A stretch of 64,000 bases of DNA, taken from the NCBI RefSeq assembly GCF_007747995.1, contig NZ_CP036276.1, positions 1,727,001-1,791,000 on the forward strand, read 5' to 3'. This DNA is from Symmachiella dynata. GTDB lineage: Bacteria; Planctomycetota; Planctomycetia; Planctomycetales; Planctomycetaceae. Below the pieces are notes generated by a model. The model was not told the origin of the DNA. It worked only from the letters and a program-made list of their open reading frames with translations, and did not search any database. The translations under genes and the position numbers were made by a program. Of the stretch, positions 55,488 to 64,000 are shown piece after piece (the first letter of the stretch is position 1; every line of letters begins with the position of its first letter).

Positions 55488-56201
55488 ATGGAATTGTTGT
55501 TCAACGGACTACTGTTGTTGGTCTTCGGCATCGTCACTTGGTGCGTCGCCAGTGAAGGCGCCTGGGGCGCCGGCATTATCCTGCTGTGCGTCGTCTTTTC
55601 CGGACTGCTGGCGATGAACTTCTTCGAACCGCTGGCCATCGGCCTGGATGGCATGTTGCCGGCCGGTTATGCCGATATCGTGGCTCTGTGTCTGCTGTTT
55701 ACCGGCTTTGTTTCGCTGCTGCGCGTGGCTACCGAATGGATTGCCCCCATCGATATCGAACTTCCCGCGCCAGTCTATCAAGCGGGGCGGTGGGGCTTCG
55801 CGGTCATCACCGGTTATGTGACGATGGCCTTTCTACTGACCGCCTTGCACACAGCGCCGTTGCCGCGGGAGTTTGCCGGATTCAAACCGGAGCGAAAAAA
55901 CCTGCTCAATATGGCTGCCCCCGACCGTCAATGGTTGGGATTTACGCAATATGTCTCTGAGCACGCATTGCGTAACAGCGTCGCGGGTCGCCGCCGCGTG
56001 TTCGACGGCTTGGAATTACGCCGTTTCGGACGTCCCAACGATACCCTGTGGGCCGCATTTCCGATCCGCTATGCCACCCGCCGCGAACTGATTTCCGGCG
56101 CCGCGTCTAGCAGTTCATCGGGCAACACCCTGAGCGCCGGCGGCGGTTCAAGCGGGGGAGGCAGCAGTAGCGGCCCCCCCAAACGCGGCACCGGGATGTA
56201 A
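55488..56201 (+). CDS. CvpA-family-like membrane protein
   Basis: 237 aa. Four hydrophobic segments at the N-terminus (LLFNGLLLLVFGIVTWCVA, AGIILLCVVFSGLLAM, ADIVALCLLFTGFVSLL and FAVITGYVTMAFLLTAL) resemble the CvpA colicin V production fold, followed by a soluble part and a low-complexity Ser/Gly C-terminus. Role unknown. It follows the PilB-like gene by 76 bp in the same direction, so co-transcription is likely. Confidence 0.75.
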   Translation: MELLFNGLLLLVFGIVTWCVASEGAWGAGIILLCVVFSGLLAMNFFEPLAIGLDGMLPAGYADIVALCLLFTGFVSLLRVATEWIAPIDIELPAPVYQAGRWGFAVITGYVTMAFLLTALHTAPLPREFAGFKPERKNLLNMAAPDRQWLGFTQYVSEHALRNSVAGRRRVFDGLELRRFGRPNDTLWAAFPIRYATRRELISGAASSSSSGNTLSAGGGSSGGGSSSGPPKRGTGM

Positions 56202-56295
56202 GTCACTGCGCCATCGCATTCACCCACCGCCGAAACCATGCTCAATGAATCGCGGCAGGTTTTTGTGTTTCGTACAGACCGGGAATGCAACATGG

Positions 56296-57555
56296 TTACT
56301 TCGGTGACGAGGTCTTGGTTTGCTGCTCCTTGCTAAGCATGGTTTCAAGCGTTGACTGATCGCCTTGAACCAAACGGCCTTTCGGATCAATCAACAGCAT
56401 CGTCCCAAAATATTCCACTCCAAAACGTTTCATTGTCTCGTAGGAATTGTCCAACAGCACGGGAAACGGCAGAGCTTTTCCGTTCCAGACTGCCTTCACG
56501 ATCGGTTTCATCAGGAGATCGAAATCGGCCATCGATTTCAACTTGCCTTCCATGTCGACGCAGATGGAAACGATTTCGAAGCGGTCACGTTGTTTTTGGT
56601 GGGCCTCGTAAAACTTGTGGAGTTTGGGAAGCGTTCTCCCCATACAAGGCGCGCATGATGGCGACCAGAAATAGACCAGCACCCATTTGCCGCGAAAATG
56701 TTCCGCCTGCGCGTCTTTGGGTATTCCCCGTGCATCGACAACATGCCAAGTGGGGCATTGCTGACCGTACTTTTGTGTGAAATCGTGCCATTCTCCTGCC
56801 TGTTTGGCTTTCTCGATCTCATTATTCCTCCTTGGTTTTGGAATAAGATCGAACACTCCACAGTCAAACTCACGCTGGTCTTCCGTCAGTTTGATCGCGT
56901 GGGGCTTGGCTAATTCCAGACCCGGCGGATCGAGACCGAAAACCTCGAACCCATACGCGCCAGGTGGAAACCAAAACTCAAAACGAGATTCCCTCGAAGA
57001 ACACATACCGAGCGCAAAGTTCCCCAAGGGAGAATCTTCGTTGGATGGAATGCTAGCCCTGACCGAGAGTTCACGAACCTTCTCACCTGTCGCCGCCACG
57101 CGGACTCGACCATGCACACGGACCAACGGAACGAGTTGGCCTTCAATGCGAGACGGGAGATTGCGCTGATCAAAAGTAATCAGAGCGCCTCGTTTCCGCT
57201 CTTTGTCGACAGCCATGAGCTTGCATTCCCGAAAGGATCGCAATTCGATCGCAAAATTGCCATCCGCATCCGTTAGCGCGGGAGCAGCACCCCAGGGTTC
57301 CATTCTCCCTTCATTCATCGCGAGTTCCGGATGATCTTCGTCGTCTTTCATGAAGTGTTGGAGCTGTTTCAGAGTCACACCATTGGAACCCCAAACGGTA
57401 GCAACGGAGACATTTGCAACGGGACGCCCCGCTTGATCGACAATTCGGCCGCGCAAAATCCGCGTTTCCTCGGCACCACGAGCTTGCTGAACATCGACAC
57501 ACGCAAGGACCAGCAGACAGCCATATAACAATATGCGATACACTCGTTTCGACAT
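56296..57555 (-). CDS. Carboxypeptidase-regulatory-like / thioredoxin (TlpA-type) secreted protein
   Basis: 419 aa. Signal peptide (ILLYGCLLVLACVDVQQARGA), then ILRGRIVDQAGRPVANVSVATVWG, a CarboxypepD_reg-like beta-sandwich, a middle beta-rich region (VHGRVRVAATGEKVRELSVRA), and from about residue 280 a thioredoxin domain with WVLVYFWSPSCAPCMGRTLPKL near 298. The CAPC pair would be the redox site. Such planctomycete proteins are thought to act on extracytoplasmic disulfides. GGAGG six bases before the ATG at 57555 fixes the start. Confidence 0.88.
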   Translation of the reverse strand: MSKRVYRILLYGCLLVLACVDVQQARGAEETRILRGRIVDQAGRPVANVSVATVWGSNGVTLKQLQHFMKDDEDHPELAMNEGRMEPWGAAPALTDADGNFAIELRSFRECKLMAVDKERKRGALITFDQRNLPSRIEGQLVPLVRVHGRVRVAATGEKVRELSVRASIPSNEDSPLGNFALGMCSSRESRFEFWFPPGAYGFEVFGLDPPGLELAKPHAIKLTEDQREFDCGVFDLIPKPRRNNEIEKAKQAGEWHDFTQKYGQQCPTWHVVDARGIPKDAQAEHFRGKWVLVYFWSPSCAPCMGRTLPKLHKFYEAHQKQRDRFEIVSICVDMEGKLKSMADFDLLMKPIVKAVWNGKALPFPVLLDNSYETMKRFGVEYFGTMLLIDPKGRLVQGDQSTLETMLSKEQQTKTSSPK

Positions 57556-57761
57556 TCTGCTCCTCCGGCGACAAGCTGATGGCGTTAATGCAAGTTCGTA
57601 GCGGAAGTCCATCAATTTCGAGTCGACAACACAGATGAACTGCGTTTGATCGACTTGCCGTTCTCGAATCGGCGTTTGTCTACAACGACGTGTGATATTT
57701 CGATATCGAACCTAGACATCGTTGCACAAATATCAACGAAAGTACAATTTTTCCGTCGCAT

Positions 57762-58499
57762 TCACCCACCGCCGAAGACATGCTCGACAAATCGTGGCAG
57801 CAGTTGTTCGGTTTCCAACGTGTCGCGGCACAATTCGCCGAAATGTTCCGGCGGAATGTTTTCGATCCGTTCGACGTATTCCGGATAGGTTTTGACGCGG
57901 GCCAACAGGTCGTTGCGATTCAGTTCCGGGTGAAACTGCGTGCAATAAATCGGCGCATCCGCAAAACAGTATGCCTGATTCTCCACCCGCCTGGATGAGG
58001 CCAACAGCACGGCGTTTGCGGGCAAACGCGTCACACAATCTTCGTGCCCCATCTGGCCATAGAATGTTTCCCCCAGCGGACCAAAAATCGGATCGGCCCG
58101 GCCTGCTGCGGTCAATGTTAGGGTGTGCGTACCGACCTCGGCCCGCTGCAGGTCCTTGATCACTTCTCCCCCCATAGCACGAGCCATGGCCTGAAATCCC
58201 CAACAGGAGGCGAAGGTCGGCTTGCCCGCGGCATGCAATTGGCGGAGATAATCCAAGGCCCGCATCAGCCATTCCCCTTCGCCGGCGGCCGAATAATGCC
58301 CGCTACCCCCCAACAGAACCATATCCGCTTGCTCGGTGGTTGAAGGCGACGGACGGCTGTTGAGCATGTCGTGCACGGAAATCCGTTCCGGTGAGACCCC
58401 CAGGACCCGCGAAAAACTTTCGACTTCGTGGGTCTGCATCGGATCATTCGCATTCCGGACCTGGAGCAACAGATAGCGAAGGTTTTCGGCAAGGTTCAT
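57762..58499 (-). CDS. Class I glutamine amidotransferase-like protein
   Basis: 245 aa. Gln-amidotransferase triad: C99 in FASCWGFQAMARAMGG, H190 and E192 in YCTQFHPELN. QADMVLLGGSGHYSAAGEG and YGQMGHEDCV are further family motifs. No synthetase domain is fused, as in GuaA-related stand-alone amidotransferases (YfeJ-like). Glutaminase partner and product are unknown. The ATG at 58499 (MNLAENLRYLLLQVRNAND) is preferred over an upstream frame extension. Confidence 0.88.
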   Translation of the reverse strand: MNLAENLRYLLLQVRNANDPMQTHEVESFSRVLGVSPERISVHDMLNSRPSPSTTEQADMVLLGGSGHYSAAGEGEWLMRALDYLRQLHAAGKPTFASCWGFQAMARAMGGEVIKDLQRAEVGTHTLTLTAAGRADPIFGPLGETFYGQMGHEDCVTRLPANAVLLASSRRVENQAYCFADAPIYCTQFHPELNRNDLLARVKTYPEYVERIENIPPEHFGELCRDTLETEQLLPRFVEHVFGGG

Positions 58500-58726
58500 A
58501 GAATGATCAGTCGGTGGAACGGGGCAAGATAGCCTTACAAATGAAGCGCCCAGCTTAGAAAGCCCCACCCAGTTGTTCAACCGGTCCCGGGTGGCACGAA
58601 GGGCAGGGCGGACGCGAAATCGGAACAATCGGTCCCCCCGGAAGTCGCGATTCCCAAAACCAGGTCTACCAACCGGTTCGCTGACTTGACGATCAAGTCA
58701 AAGGCCATATATTAGGAACACGCCCA

Positions 58727-58811
58727 GCCGAAGTGGCGGAATTGGCAGACGCGCTGGATTCAAAATCCAGTGAGGGTAAACCTCGTGTGGGTTCAAGTCC
58801 CACCTTCGGCA
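58727..58811 (+). tRNA. tRNA-Leu (anticodon CAA)
   Basis: 85 nt. Acceptor GCCGAAG pairs with CTTCGGC, followed by discriminator A. The anticodon stem-loop is CTGGA-TT-CAA-AA-TCCAG with CAA at 58761-58763. A long variable arm (GAGG/CCTC) marks a class II tRNA, and the T arm is GTGGG-TTCAAGT-CCCAC. CCA is not encoded. It reads UUG codons. Confidence 0.97.
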
Positions 58812-58822
58812 CTCTACAAATC

Positions 58823-58883
58823 AACCCCAACGAACCCCATAGGCCCCCAAGAGACGGGACCGAAGGGGTTCGTTGGGGTTTTT
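58823..58883 (+). terminator. Rho-independent terminator after tRNA-Leu
   Basis: AACCCCAACGAACCCC (58823-58838) and GGGGTTCGTTGGGGTT (58865-58880) form a perfect 16-bp stem with a 26-base loop, followed by TTT and a T-rich stretch. It ends tRNA transcription. Confidence 0.85.
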
Positions 58884-59258
58884 GTGTTTCTCGGAGCCCG
58901 CAGGCCCAAAACCCAACGGACCCCAGTTCGCGTTGCAACCAGCGTTGCAACGAATTACACGAGTTTCCGCGCCGTCGCCGGGCAAACATACAAGTGGAGA
59001 CGTGGCATCGGTCCCGCAGTGCTCTTTCACCGGGGGGGACGCGCGTGCGACTCTCTCTCGCATTGATAATATGATGTCGAAATCATAAGCAGGCAAAACG
59101 TCCCAATTTGAAATCACCTTCATCGCTCGCTACCATGATCTCCACCGACTGTGCCCCCAAACGATTTTCAGGTGAACCTCGTTCTGGCGTTCGACTTGAG
59201 TGCGTCATTGTTTTTGAACCACGCGAGCGTCTTGATTCCACCATCTACGAGGCCAGTG
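58884..59258. other. Gap between tRNA terminator and unknown ORF
   Basis: Frames here are short and none is recognisable. No integrase or repeat of the tRNA 3' end was found. Confidence 0.35.
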
Positions 59259-59867
59259 ATGAACATGTTGCACTTGGTGTGGATGACACTCCCCTCCGGA
59301 GATGCACCCGGGCGTGGGGATCGTATCCGCCAAGCACTGCACAAGTTCGGTGTCGAGACGCAGACGGCGGTAGCCCTTGTCAATGACGGCGCCGACGGCG
59401 TGTCGCTATGCGAGACGGACGCCACCCTCGTCGACGCAGTTCGTTCGCTTGACAAAGGGGGCGGCGGTGAGGATGTCGGTTGGCGAGCGCGAGCAGGAGA
59501 AGCGAGCTTGGCTATCGGGCCCTTCACCTTCGGGCAACGTCGGGGGTTGTTGTTGCGGTTCCAGCAAAGTGATTTTGAGGAGCTCGACAGCGCCGTTCGC
59601 GGAGGACGGCTGCTCGACCTGATTGCAGCGGTCCAGGAGGTCTGCGGAGCACGGGAGGTGATCTGGGCACGCGACATGAACGTTGCAGATCTCATCGAGA
59701 TGCTCGAGGCCGACGGAACCGAGATTTATCCTGGTGACCTCGAGCATGTCGCGGCAGTAGCGGAGGTTGGTGAGGACCTGACGGAATTCATGGAGATTGT
59801 CGGCTCCACAATATCGGCGGGCAGCCTATCATTTGTGGCACGTAGATGGGCAAAGCCTAATCGGTGA
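59259..59867 (+). CDS. Unrecognised protein
   Basis: 202 aa from an ATG preceded by GAGG. It begins MNMLHLVWMTLPSGDAPGRGDRIRQALHKFGVE, has alternating strands and helices in the middle (RRGLLLRFQQSDFEELDSAV), and ends with LIEMLEADGTEIYPGDLEHVAAVAEVGEDLTEFM. No known motif, no signal peptide or membrane helix. Its codon use is more GC-rich at third positions than its neighbours. The position just downstream of a tRNA gene fits acquired DNA, but no integrase is present. A longer GTG start at 59151 is possible. Confidence 0.55.
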   Translation: MNMLHLVWMTLPSGDAPGRGDRIRQALHKFGVETQTAVALVNDGADGVSLCETDATLVDAVRSLDKGGGGEDVGWRARAGEASLAIGPFTFGQRRGLLLRFQQSDFEELDSAVRGGRLLDLIAAVQEVCGAREVIWARDMNVADLIEMLEADGTEIYPGDLEHVAAVAEVGEDLTEFMEIVGSTISAGSLSFVARRWAKPNR

Positions 59868-60163
59868 TGGAAAAATGAACTCGCCGCGAAACGTCTTGTA
59901 AGCACGACCTGCTCCCTTTGTTTCGGAGTCATGTTCCGCAGAGGCTCAATGACGCGGGCGATGGCAAGGCGTTTCCGTTCCAGAGGTGTGCTTTGACCTC
60001 AATCGAGCGATAGTTCGACTGATTCCAATTCCAGTCTGCCCTCGGAAGAGATCACGTAAACTGTGGTGAGTCTCATCAGCGTTGGCTATTCCCCCCTGTT
60101 GTTGGTGAATTGGAAATTCCGGGGATTGGCCTTACCTCAATGTTTGTACCAGCATCGGGGGGT
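59868..60163. other. Gap after unrecognised ORF
   Basis: On the minus strand, RKRLAIARVIEPLRNMTPKQREQVVL is translated but has no start or family I can name; it may be a gene fragment. Nothing else is visible. Confidence 0.3.
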
Positions 60164-61171
60164 TTAGCTGATTGTAATCCATTCCTGAAACGACTCTTCG
60201 TCAAGGTTTCGCCCACTGAGGACAATGACGATATCACCTTCACCATCCAGTCTGACGTTTCCTGAAAGCAGCGCCGCTGTTGTGATTGCCCCGGACGGCT
60301 CAGTTCGTAAACCGTGAACTTTATACAGCCACTTCATCGCCTGCTGTGTCGCAGCATCGGGGATAGAGACTGCTTGGGGGACGTGCTGCTGTAAGATTGG
60401 CCAGTTGTGCTCTCCGACATCGTAGGAGAGCAAGCCATCGCAAATACTGGTCGGCCGTTCGACGCGTATGCGGTGGCCGGCTTTGAGTGATTGGCAGAAA
60501 TCGTCGGCTCCTTCGGGCTCCACGCCTATGATTTTTGCTTGCGGAAAACCGTCGGCGATTGCTAATGCATGGCCAGCCATCAGTCCGCCTCCACTGACTT
60601 GGCAGAAAAATTGCGAGACATCGCGCCCCACTGCGCGCAGTTCGTTAACGATTTCAAGCCCCCCCACTCCGTTTCCGGCAATCACATAGGGATCGTCATA
60701 CGGCGAGGCTTGGATCGCCCCTTCTTCCTCTGCGATCTCGCGGGTCAGCCGGTCGCGTTCACCCGTTAGGTGGTCCTGGGAAATATCATAGGTGCGGATT
60801 TCCGCGCCAAAAGAACGTGTCAGGTCAAACTTCACACGTGCGGCGCTGTCCGGCATGATCACCACGACTCGTTTTTCAAATCGCATTCCAGCAAACGAAA
60901 TGCCCGATGCAAAATTTCCCGAAGAGTGAGCGACAACGGAGCGTTGGCCGATGCGTTCCAGGTTGTTCGACATCCAATTCAGGGCACCGAGCAGTTTGAA
61001 TGATCCCACTGGAGTCCACCCATAATCCTTCAACCAAACGCGGCGACTACTTGGTAGCCCAAGCTTCTTCTCCAGTGCGTAAGAACGAATGAGCGGGACG
61101 GGAGAAACATGGTTGCGGATCACATCTTCCGCTTCGCGGACGTCGTTGATCGTTGCGATTCGGATAGACAT
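60164..61171 (-). CDS. PLP-dependent threonine dehydratase-like enzyme
   Basis: 335 aa, fold type II. K59 in WTPVGSFKLLGALN is the PLP lysine (SxKxxGA pattern), AHSSGNFASGISFAG holds the substrate-binding SSGN, and VSGGGLMAGHALA is the phosphate loop. Members deaminate threonine or serine, or act on related amino acids. Without the C-terminal ACT regulatory domain it fits the catabolic or short anabolic type. AAGGAG at 8 bases supports the start. Confidence 0.87.
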   Translation of the reverse strand: MSIRIATINDVREAEDVIRNHVSPVPLIRSYALEKKLGLPSSRRVWLKDYGWTPVGSFKLLGALNWMSNNLERIGQRSVVAHSSGNFASGISFAGMRFEKRVVVIMPDSAARVKFDLTRSFGAEIRTYDISQDHLTGERDRLTREIAEEEGAIQASPYDDPYVIAGNGVGGLEIVNELRAVGRDVSQFFCQVSGGGLMAGHALAIADGFPQAKIIGVEPEGADDFCQSLKAGHRIRVERPTSICDGLLSYDVGEHNWPILQQHVPQAVSIPDAATQQAMKWLYKVHGLRTEPSGAITTAALLSGNVRLDGEGDIVIVLSGRNLDEESFQEWITIS

Positions 61172-61376
61172 CGCCTTCTCCTTGCTTCTCGCGCAATCAG
61201 TAGGACAAGTTTAGGATTTGCCTGAGGTGGGTAGAACCGGTTACCAAACTGCTAACTCACCGCATCTTTCCGCAGAACTTCGGCGCTGTGACCGGGGTGA
61301 AAAGAAGCCTCGGGTGATGAGTCGCCCAGCGAATCGTTGTGCGGCAATTTCTTAAGTTGAAAGCCGAGGGCAGGTG

Positions 61377-62345
61377 TTAGACCGCGATCCATTGTTGGAA
61401 TAGTTCGTTCAGCTTGGCTTCTTGGGGTGTGCCGACATGCAGGACGACGCGATAGCGCAGGTCGAGCGTTTCTCCTTCCGACATCGTCCAAGGCGACTTG
61501 AGGAAAGCCAACGGTGACGGAGAAAGATGACCGTAGTCCCGCGTGAACCAGGGGCAGTTGCCTCCGAAATTGTCTGGGTGATTCATGATGCAAATCCCTT
61601 CGACCAAATCCGGCCGCAACTTTCGCTTGCCGAAATAACCACACCAATCCGCGGTTTTTCCATAGGTGCCTTTGGCGTTGATGTCTCCGTGGGAGTTCAT
61701 CAGCGTTCCGCCATAGGCGGGCGAGATGTCCGAGGCGGCCCGCATGGCAAAGAACGAGTGTTTCGCCCGCTTGATGGAGATATCTTCTATGGCGGTGATG
61801 CCAAACTCGCAATCGATCCAGATTTGTGAATCATGGGGACGCGTAACTGTGTATTGACGCACATCTTTGAGCGGAGTGCTGCCGGGGCGAGTCCATTCGC
61901 ATTTTTCGTTGAAGGTCACCGAGGTATCGGTCTGATTCTCGGTGTCCAATGCCAATTCGACAGAACGAATTTGACCTGTCTTCAAGGCATTGTCCCCCCA
62001 GTAGTTCCCTCCGTTGAGTGGGTCGCAGCCTAACCACAAACTGCGATGATGCGGGTAGGGGAGAGCGCTCTCTGTAGTTAACGGCAACCCTGACTTGGGG
62101 CCGTTTAATGGATAAAAGTAGGGATACTTCAAATTCGACTGCGCGCGATATGAGAGGATTGGCAAATTGTCATAGCGCACAATGAGATTCGAATGATTGC
62201 AATACGCCGTGAGTCCATTGGCTTCGGGAACCGGTTGCGGGTAATCGATGGCCAACAGTTCCGGTGAAAACATACCGGCCAGCGCAATTCCTGATACGGA
62301 AGCGGCCCCGAGTGATTTAGCAATCATTTTTCGTCGAGTTAACAT
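61377..62345 (-). CDS. DUF6807 (PmoA-family) protein with Tat-like signal
   Basis: 322 aa. A TRRKMIAKSLGAASVSGIALAG leader (split: TRRK, then a hydrophobic run) resembles a Tat signal. The mature part has PYPHHRSLWLGCDPLNGGNYW, HSFFAMRAASDISPAYGGTLMNS and WCGYFG, typical of the DUF6807/PmoA-like beta-sandwich proteins that are abundant in planctomycetes and linked to carbohydrate use. Catalytic role unproven. AAGGA eight bases upstream of the ATG fixes the start. It lies downstream of the divergent-looking LysR gene on the same strand. Confidence 0.85.
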   Translation of the reverse strand: MLTRRKMIAKSLGAASVSGIALAGMFSPELLAIDYPQPVPEANGLTAYCNHSNLIVRYDNLPILSYRAQSNLKYPYFYPLNGPKSGLPLTTESALPYPHHRSLWLGCDPLNGGNYWGDNALKTGQIRSVELALDTENQTDTSVTFNEKCEWTRPGSTPLKDVRQYTVTRPHDSQIWIDCEFGITAIEDISIKRAKHSFFAMRAASDISPAYGGTLMNSHGDINAKGTYGKTADWCGYFGKRKLRPDLVEGICIMNHPDNFGGNCPWFTRDYGHLSPSPLAFLKSPWTMSEGETLDLRYRVVLHVGTPQEAKLNELFQQWIAV

Positions 62346-62685
62346 CAGATGATCCTTTTATAAAAAATCGGTTCGTCGCGAAATGTCTCGTTTAGATTCA
62401 GCGGCACTTGGGCCTGCCGACCCATCTGGTCAACCAGTGTGATGCTGCGGTTGTCAGTGATTGGTTACGCTATGTCATGCAAACACAACCGTCTTGCAGA
62501 GACAGTAGCAAGTCCACAGACGCGCAGTGCGAGACAACGAATGTATCGCAAACAATGAGCGATTACCATTTGGTCATTGACAGATTTCGCGCATGCAATG
62601 GTCTCGACGTGCAGCCATTCGTGAGCCACACCGCACAGTATTACTTGGTCCCCTGCCATCACGGCTTCGGGGGAGGCTGCAAGTT
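62346..62685. other. Gap between LysR and DUF6807 genes
   Basis: Open frames on both strands are short and unrecognised; a 65-codon frame on the minus strand (62465-62662) lacks support. The DUF6807 promoter should lie at the left end. Confidence 0.35.
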
Positions 62686-63618
62686 TTAATTCGATAACCT
62701 CGCTTTGATCAAATCAATCAAAAGACGTTGGCTTGGGTTTTCTGACATACGCGGGCTGCTGTAGGCATAGGTGATATTTGGCTTCAAGCAATGCTTGAGT
62801 GTTCGCTGAACGATCTCTGGATCGGACGAAGGGACTCCCCCGATACTGCCGACGAGACCGATGCCTTCTCCTTGTTTCACGCAACTTCGAATCGAAGAGG
62901 CTAAGAGCAAATTGAAACGCCGGTCCGGGTGATCGAACACCCCGGCCCTTTTCAAAATCGCGTTGGATTCTTCGTCAGGATAGCCGTCTGGATGATTTAA
63001 AACCGGATATTTGGCGAGATCAGACGGATTGATGCGGCGTCGCTTGGCGAGCGGGTGACCGACGGGCATGATCACCATGGCTTCGATTTCGAACAGAACC
63101 TCAACAAGAAATTTTTGCGGATTTAGGCAGCAACGAGAATCGCCAATCACGAGATCGACTTCCCCAGATTGCAGCATTGCATCCCCATGGTGCTCGAACG
63201 ATTCGCGGTAAGTGACGTGAATGTCTGGATGAGTTTGACGGAATTCACAAATGACCGGCATCAAGTCATCGGTGAAGCTTCGCGGGGGTGTCGCCACCGA
63301 AAGATGTTTTGGGGTCAAGTCGCAGAGCTCTTGAAATCGGTTGAGAAGGCCTTCGAATTCCTTCACCACCGGTGTTGCGAGAGAAGCTAATAGCTGTCCG
63401 GCCTCCGTGACTTCACTACGCCTTCCATCTGATTCCAAGAGCGTGACACCAACGATGTGCTCCAGCGCACGGATCTGCTTCCAGACGGTTGGGTTAGATA
63501 AATCCAAAGACTCTGCCGCTGCCGACATGTTTCCCAGCCGGACCGCCTCGCAATAGCTGCGCAGTTGTGAGTACGAAAGGTCTTTGTAGATTGGTGTTGT
63601 TCGTTTGGTCCGCGGCAT
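62686..63618 (-). CDS. LysR-family transcriptional regulator
   Basis: 310 aa. N-terminal winged HTH: LSYSQLRSYCEAVRLGNMSAAAESLDLSNPTVWKQIRALEHIVG. The effector domain begins near residue 100 (HLSVATPPRSFTDDLMPVICEFRQTHPDIHVTYRE; VDLVIGDSR; AMVIMPVGHPLA) and is CysB/BenM-like. Effector unknown. It may control the DUF6807 gene or other nearby genes. GAGGG before the ATG at 63618 supports the start. Confidence 0.92.
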   Translation of the reverse strand: MPRTKRTTPIYKDLSYSQLRSYCEAVRLGNMSAAAESLDLSNPTVWKQIRALEHIVGVTLLESDGRRSEVTEAGQLLASLATPVVKEFEGLLNRFQELCDLTPKHLSVATPPRSFTDDLMPVICEFRQTHPDIHVTYRESFEHHGDAMLQSGEVDLVIGDSRCCLNPQKFLVEVLFEIEAMVIMPVGHPLAKRRRINPSDLAKYPVLNHPDGYPDEESNAILKRAGVFDHPDRRFNLLLASSIRSCVKQGEGIGLVGSIGGVPSSDPEIVQRTLKHCLKPNITYAYSSPRMSENPSQRLLIDLIKARLSN

Positions 63619-63802
63619 CGAAGTCCCTCACGCCACTTGGTTTCATTTTGTCTAATCCCGATTTGCATATTATTGTACGTAATCTAGTCTGGCGATTGCA
63701 AATGTTAAGGCGTAGGATGAATTGAGTCGGGATTGGATGCAACATAGACGTTGCAGCATTCCGCTTCCTCGTTTCCCTTTCTATATTTGCGGAGTCAATT
63801 CT

Positions 63803-64000
63803 ATGAAACTCTCAACGGGACAACGGCAAAGCTTTCCCTCTCACAAGAATGATGTGAGTAAGTTAGCCCGCAAATCCTCTGGATTTACACTAATCGAGCT
63901 GCTAGTTGTGATTGCTATTATCGCAATCCTCATTGCACTCTTGTTGCCCGCTGTTCAACAAGCCCGCGAAGCGGCCCGGCGGACTCAATGCAAAAACAAC
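63803..64000 (+). CDS. DUF1559 prepilin-like protein (cut by window edge)
   Basis: 66 codons are visible. After a 26-residue leader comes [19 protein letters not shown], the prepilin-type processing site and hydrophobic stalk, then [20 protein letters not shown], the DUF1559 signature start. GGAG eight bases before the ATG decides the start. The rest lies outside the window. Confidence 0.93.
   Translation, partial: MKLSTGQRQSFPSHKNDVSKLARKSSGFTLIELLVVIAIIAILIALLLPAVQQAREAARRTQCKNN

Overview
The window looks like chromosomal DNA of a planctomycete, probably a member of the Planctomycetaceae. The evidence is three DUF1559 proteins (two with the planctomycete prepilin-like leader), a sulfatase, SUMF1, BNR-sialidase and DUF6807 proteins, ECF sigma factors (one fused to a Ser/Thr kinase), a FecR/LamG anti-sigma-like protein, SHD1-thioredoxin and LRR membrane proteins, remnants of CehA and PVC heme-binding genes, and many short palindromic intergenic repeats. 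Genes are loosely packed, mostly single or in pairs, and GC is moderate. No rRNA operon, CRISPR array or prophage was seen.

Layout. 1-11 kb: a truncated ECF sigma gene, an App1-type phosphatase, glucose-6-phosphate dehydrogenase (zwf), a degenerate DUF1559 protein, a WD40 protein, an SGNH hydrolase, dCTP deaminase, a thioredoxin-like protein, an alpha/beta hydrolase and KDPG aldolase. 11-19 kb: a multi-sensor histidine kinase with its single-domain response regulator, an MgtC-like protein, an LRR protein, a heme-copper oxidase subunit III-like protein, a sulfatase and a small HTH regulator. 19-27 kb: a GGQ release-factor-like protein behind a sialidase, then a DUF1559/lipoprotein pair divergent from an ECF sigma/FecR-LamG pair; this block is bracketed by two decayed genes. 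27-42 kb: tyrS, a creatininase-family protein, a deoxyribosyltransferase and HD phosphohydrolase, a SUMF1 lipoprotein, a PH-domain protein, alaS, an HtrA-like protease, recA, a CYTH protein and an SHD1-thioredoxin protein. 42-49 kb: the sigma-kinase fusion, an IS630-family element that landed in a palindromic repeat, a 7Fe ferredoxin, bioA and an AlkA-like glycosylase. 48-59 kb: a beta-propeller lipoprotein, hisF, a pilT / membrane-anchored pilB-like ATPase / CvpA-like gene cluster, a thioredoxin-like surface protein, a class I glutamine amidotransferase and tRNA-Leu(CAA) with a strong terminator. 59-64 kb: an unrecognised ORF, a PLP-dependent dehydratase, a DUF6807 protein, a LysR regulator and the start of another DUF1559 gene.

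How the genes work together. zwf and eda belong to the Entner-Doudoroff/pentose phosphate routes but are 7 kb apart. The clearest multi-gene units are the kinase/regulator pair (11.1-14.5 kb), the ECF sigma/FecR-LamG pair with its divergent DUF1559/lipoprotein pair (22.1-26.4 kb), and the pilT-pilB-like-cvpA cluster (52.3-56.2 kb). The most unusual single gene is at 42945-44468: an ECF sigma factor and a soluble Ser/Thr kinase in one polypeptide, which suggests a one-protein phospho-controlled transcription switch. Several families of short palindromic repeats sit between genes throughout the window and mark it as repeat-rich.
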